Translations under genes and position numbers: made by a program
In this document: positions 61,260 to 64,000 of the stretch, one piece after another
Layout of the letters: every line of letters starts with the position of its first letter
How positions within the stretch are numbered: position 1 is the stretch's first letter
Source of the DNA: Paenibacillus sp. LS1
GTDB taxonomy: Bacteria > Bacillota > Bacilli > Paenibacillales > Paenibacillaceae
Length of the DNA stretch: 64,000 nucleotides
Reading direction: 5' to 3'
Assembly (NCBI RefSeq): GCF_026013365.1
Contig: NZ_JAPDOE010000001.1
Location: 682,001-746,000, forward strand
Notes under the pieces: generated by a model
Databases searched by the model: none
Told to the model about the DNA's origin: nothing
The model's input: the letters and a program-made list of their open reading frames with translations, nothing else

Positions 61260-62492
61260 ATGAATACTTTTGAAACGAATCTGCAGCAATATGCTGAACT
61301 GGCTGTACAAGTTGGTGTTAATGTCCATCCTGGACAGACACTCGTGGTTAACGCTCCAATCTCGGCAGCGCATTTTGTACGACTAATCGTCAAAGCAGCT
61401 TACGGTAAAGGTGCCAAATTGGTCAAAGTAAACTGGAGTGACGAAACCGTTACACGTCTTCATTACGATCTTGCACCTGATGAAGCTTTCTCTATTGAAC
61501 CGAAATGGTTTGCAGCTGAAATGACGGAACTCGTTGAAGAAGGTGCCGCTATTCTGCACGTTATCGCTGAAAATCCGGATTTGCTGAACGGAGTAGCTCA
61601 GGAACGGATTATTACTAGCCAAAAAGTGCGCGGCAAAGCGCTCGAAAAATATCGTTCTTATCAGATGGCTGACAAATTCAGCTGGTCCATCGTAGCCGTT
61701 CCTTCTCCTGAATGGGCAGCTAAAGTGTTCCCGGATCTGCCGGAAACACAACAAGTGGATCGCCTGTGGGACGTCATTTTCAAAACAGTACGGATCGGTG
61801 AACAGGATGCTGTTGCCGAATGGAAGACCCATTTGCAAAATCTTGATTCCCGCGCTGATCTGCTGAACAACAAAAAATACAAAAAGCTCCACTATACAGC
61901 TCCAGGTACAGACCTGACCATCGAACTTCCAGAAGGCCATATCTGGGTATCCGGTGGAAGTGTGAATGAGCAAGGACATGTCTTTATTGCCAATATGCCT
62001 ACAGAAGAAGTATTCACGGCTCCACTGAAAACTGGCGTTAACGGCACAGTGCGCAGCACGAAACCACTGAGCTACGGCGGCAACCTGATTGATGGATTCT
62101 CCCTTACATTTGAGAACGGTCGAATCGTAGATTACACCGCTGAGCAGGGACTGGATGCACTCAAAAACCTGATCGAGATGGATGAAGGAGCACACTATCT
62201 GGGTGAAGTAGCCCTCGTTCCACATCAGTCACCGATTTCCGATACGAATATTTTGTTCTACAATACCCTGTTTGACGAAAATGCCTCCAACCATTTGGCG
62301 ATCGGTAATGCCTATGCCTTCTGTCTGGAAGGTGGTAAAACGATGTCCAAAGAAGAGTTGATTGAACGTGGCATGAACTCCAGTCTCACTCATGTAGACT
62401 TCATGATTGGATCTGGCGAAATGAATATCAACGGCGTGACCTCCGAAGGCGCCGAAGAGCCAATCTTCCTGCAAGGAAACTGGGCATTTTAA
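61260..62492 (+). CDS. M29 family aminopeptidase, copy 1
   Basis: 410 aa thermophilic-type (AmpS/AmpT/PepS) metallo-aminopeptidase, which removes N-terminal residues from peptides. N-terminal domain: MNTFETNLQQYAELAVQVGVNVHPGQTLVVNAPI. Catalytic metal region: ELPEGHIWVSGGSVNEQGHVFIANMPTEEVFTAP, MDEGAHYLGEVALVPHQSPIS, LFYNTLFDENASNHLAIGNAYAF and LTHVDFMIGS. TTGGAGGAAAA precedes the ATG. Its tandem paralogue follows 89 bp on. Confidence 0.94.
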   Translation: MNTFETNLQQYAELAVQVGVNVHPGQTLVVNAPISAAHFVRLIVKAAYGKGAKLVKVNWSDETVTRLHYDLAPDEAFSIEPKWFAAEMTELVEEGAAILHVIAENPDLLNGVAQERIITSQKVRGKALEKYRSYQMADKFSWSIVAVPSPEWAAKVFPDLPETQQVDRLWDVIFKTVRIGEQDAVAEWKTHLQNLDSRADLLNNKKYKKLHYTAPGTDLTIELPEGHIWVSGGSVNEQGHVFIANMPTEEVFTAPLKTGVNGTVRSTKPLSYGGNLIDGFSLTFENGRIVDYTAEQGLDALKNLIEMDEGAHYLGEVALVPHQSPISDTNILFYNTLFDENASNHLAIGNAYAFCLEGGKTMSKEELIERGMNSSLTHVDFMIGSGEMNINGVTSEGAEEPIFLQGNWAF

Positions 62493-62512
62493 TCCCGTTT
62501 GATGTTAATTAG

Positions 62513-62537
62513 AGAGAGGAGATTACTCCTCTCTTTT
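62513..62537 (+). terminator. hairpin between the two M29 genes
   Basis: Perfect 9-bp stem AGAGAGGAG/CTCCTCTCT with ATTA loop and three further T. It may end the first gene or reduce read-through to the second. Confidence 0.65.
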
Positions 62538-62581
62538 CCTGCGTCAAAGGATCTAAAATTCAATCATTGGAGGGAACGCAT

Positions 62582-63814
62582 ATGTTAAGTTTTGAACAAA
62601 AACTGGATCGTTACGCTGAACTAGCTGTAAAAGTAGGCGCAAACGTGCAATCAGGGCAAGTCTTTGTCATCAGTGCGATGATTGATACCGCTGAATTCGT
62701 ACGTTTGTTGGTCCGCAAAGGATACGAAGCTGGCGCCAAGCAGGTTATTGTAAAATACGGAGATGAAACCGTTAATCGCTTACGGTTCGAGATGGCCCCT
62801 GAGGAATCCTTCCAAGAGCCACCGAAATGGCATGCGGCGGAGCTTGAAGAACTGGCGGCCAATAATGCAGCCTTCCTGACCGTATTATCATCCAGCCCAG
62901 ACCTGATGAAAGGTATTGACCCGGAGCGGATCTCGACACATCAGCGTGCATTTGGTCAGGCAATGGCCAAGTATCGTCAGTATCAACAAGCAGATAAAAT
63001 GAGCTGGACGGGTGTAGCTTGTCCTTCCCCCGATTGGGCAGCCAAAGTATTCCCGAATCTACCGGCAGCTGAGCAGGTTAGCCAGCTATGGGAAGCCATT
63101 TTCGCTGCGGTAAGAGCTGATCTGGAGGACCCTGTAGCGGCTTGGGAAGAACATATTGAACGACTGGAGACCAAGGCCGTTGCATTGAACAGCAAGAAGT
63201 ATCAAGCACTGCACTTCCTCTCCCCCGGAACGGATCTGACGGTTGAGCTTCCAGAAGGACATATCTGGGCGCAAGCTGGCAGCGTGAATGAGCAAGGTAC
63301 ATCTTTTGTAGCGAATATCCCTACAGAGGAAGTATACACAGCTCCAGCCAAACTTGGTGTCAACGGTACAGTATCCAGCACCAAACCGCTCAGTTATGGT
63401 GGAAGCATTATTGATCGTTTCTCACTCACCTTCGAGAATGGACGCATTATTGATTTTCAAGCGAAGGAAGGTCAGGATACGCTCGAAAGACTCATCTCCA
63501 TGGATGAAGGTTCGCATTATCTTGGCGAAGTGGCTCTGGTTCCCTTCCATTCCCCGATTTCTGAGAGCGGTATTTTGTATTACACCACGTTGTATGATGA
63601 GAATGCGTCCTGTCACCTTGCGATCGGCAGTTCCTATGCATCTAATATCGAAGGTGGCAAGACGATGTCTCCCGAAGAGCTTGCAGCACATGGCATGAAC
63701 ACCAGCATCACCCATGTTGACTTCATGATGGGCTCTCCCGAGACGAACATCTACGGTATCACGGCAAACGGCGAACGTGAAGCCATCTTCCTTAAGGGAG
63801 ATTGGGCATTCTAA
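62582..63814 (+). CDS. M29 family aminopeptidase, copy 2
   Basis: 410 aa, the same length as copy 1 and closely similar throughout (LSFEQKLDRYAELAVKVGANVQSGQVFVISAMI; ELPEGHIWAQAGSVNEQGTSFVANIPTEEVYTAP; MDEGSHYLGEVALVPFHSPIS; ITHVDFMMGS). Metal ligands are kept, so both should be active. I chose the ATG at 62582 after TTGGAGGGAACGCAT; a TTG 15 bases upstream is inside the ribosome site. The divergence of the N-terminal half suggests different substrate ranges. Confidence 0.93.
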   Translation: MLSFEQKLDRYAELAVKVGANVQSGQVFVISAMIDTAEFVRLLVRKGYEAGAKQVIVKYGDETVNRLRFEMAPEESFQEPPKWHAAELEELAANNAAFLTVLSSSPDLMKGIDPERISTHQRAFGQAMAKYRQYQQADKMSWTGVACPSPDWAAKVFPNLPAAEQVSQLWEAIFAAVRADLEDPVAAWEEHIERLETKAVALNSKKYQALHFLSPGTDLTVELPEGHIWAQAGSVNEQGTSFVANIPTEEVYTAPAKLGVNGTVSSTKPLSYGGSIIDRFSLTFENGRIIDFQAKEGQDTLERLISMDEGSHYLGEVALVPFHSPISESGILYYTTLYDENASCHLAIGSSYASNIEGGKTMSPEELAAHGMNTSITHVDFMMGSPETNIYGITANGEREAIFLKGDWAF

Positions 63815-63865
63815 CAGTTACGGATGAGAGTTCTCCCCCGTAATGTATTTGCACTAAATAGTAGC

Positions 63866-63914
63866 AAAGGCTGTCTTGCAACCATGTGTTCATGGTTGGC
63901 GAGACGGCCTTTTA
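63866..63914 (+). terminator. terminator after the M29 pair
   Basis: Long stem AAAGGC..GTCT.GC..ACCATG / CATGGT..GC.AGAC.GCCTTTT with loop TGTT and a T-tract. The last 86 bp of the window show no supported feature. Confidence 0.9.
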
Positions 63915-64000
63915 TTAATTTTCAGCAAACTGTCCCGGAGGCTACATACGCTCTCCTCATCTGGTTTTTCTCGGACCAACCTCCCATTGTATCGTTTCCA

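Overview
The window looks like chromosomal DNA of a Paenibacillus-type Bacillota. Ribosome-binding sites are strong (AAGGAGG-like), GTG and TTG starts occur, and several loci keep Bacillus subtilis order (deoR-deoC-nupC, pucABCDE, pucR, pucLM). The CcpA (cre) and TnrA/GlnR boxes are of Bacillus type. Nearly all genes lie on the minus strand. I found no rRNA, tRNA, insertion sequence, phage gene or CRISPR array.

Layout. 1-3.1 kb: deoxyribonucleoside use (deoR, deoC, 3'-truncated nupC). 3.3-4.5 kb: azoreductase and a small unknown gene with its own palindromic promoter. 4.5-16.1 kb: one leftward operon of regulator, HyuA/HyuB-type hydantoinase/oxoprolinase, PotABCD-type ABC importer, M24 metallohydrolase and MFS exporter. 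16.3-21.8 kb: fucI-kinase-fucA with a divergent LacI regulator. 22-24.8 kb: sugar-type oxidoreductase, methyltransferase and SDR epimerase. 24.9-26.4 kb: adaA overlapped by a radical-SAM gene. 26.5-30.9 kb: LacI regulator, two Gfo/Idh/MocA oxidoreductases and a ThuA protein. 31-34 kb: glpX, paiA and a YczE-type membrane protein. 34.1-36.8 kb: secreted modular GH26 mannanase.

37-54 kb is a nearly complete purine-ring catabolic island: pucR; pucL-hiuH-allB-allC-pucG-GGT-family hydrolase-amidohydrolase-pucA-pucB; and pucCDE. It runs from guanine/hypoxanthine through urate, allantoin, allantoate and ureidoglycine, probably on to oxamate. TnrA/GlnR-type boxes lie before each of the three transcription units, which suggests the island is a nitrogen-scavenging regulon. 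54-64 kb: hybrid histidine kinase, fumC, aldose 1-epimerase, MBL hydrolase, a small unknown gene, and two tandem M29 aminopeptidases.

Predicted regulation falls into two themes. Carbohydrate units (fuc, the LacI/Gfo/ThuA operon, mannanase) carry cre boxes at or near the promoter, and two of them also have a LacI-type palindrome at the start site. Purine units carry nitrogen boxes. Nothing here is clearly a wholly new system. The best leads are the GGT-family enzyme inside the uric-acid operon, the hyu operon with its unusual regulator architecture, the structured fuc leader and the adaA/radical-SAM pair. All functions are read from sequence only.
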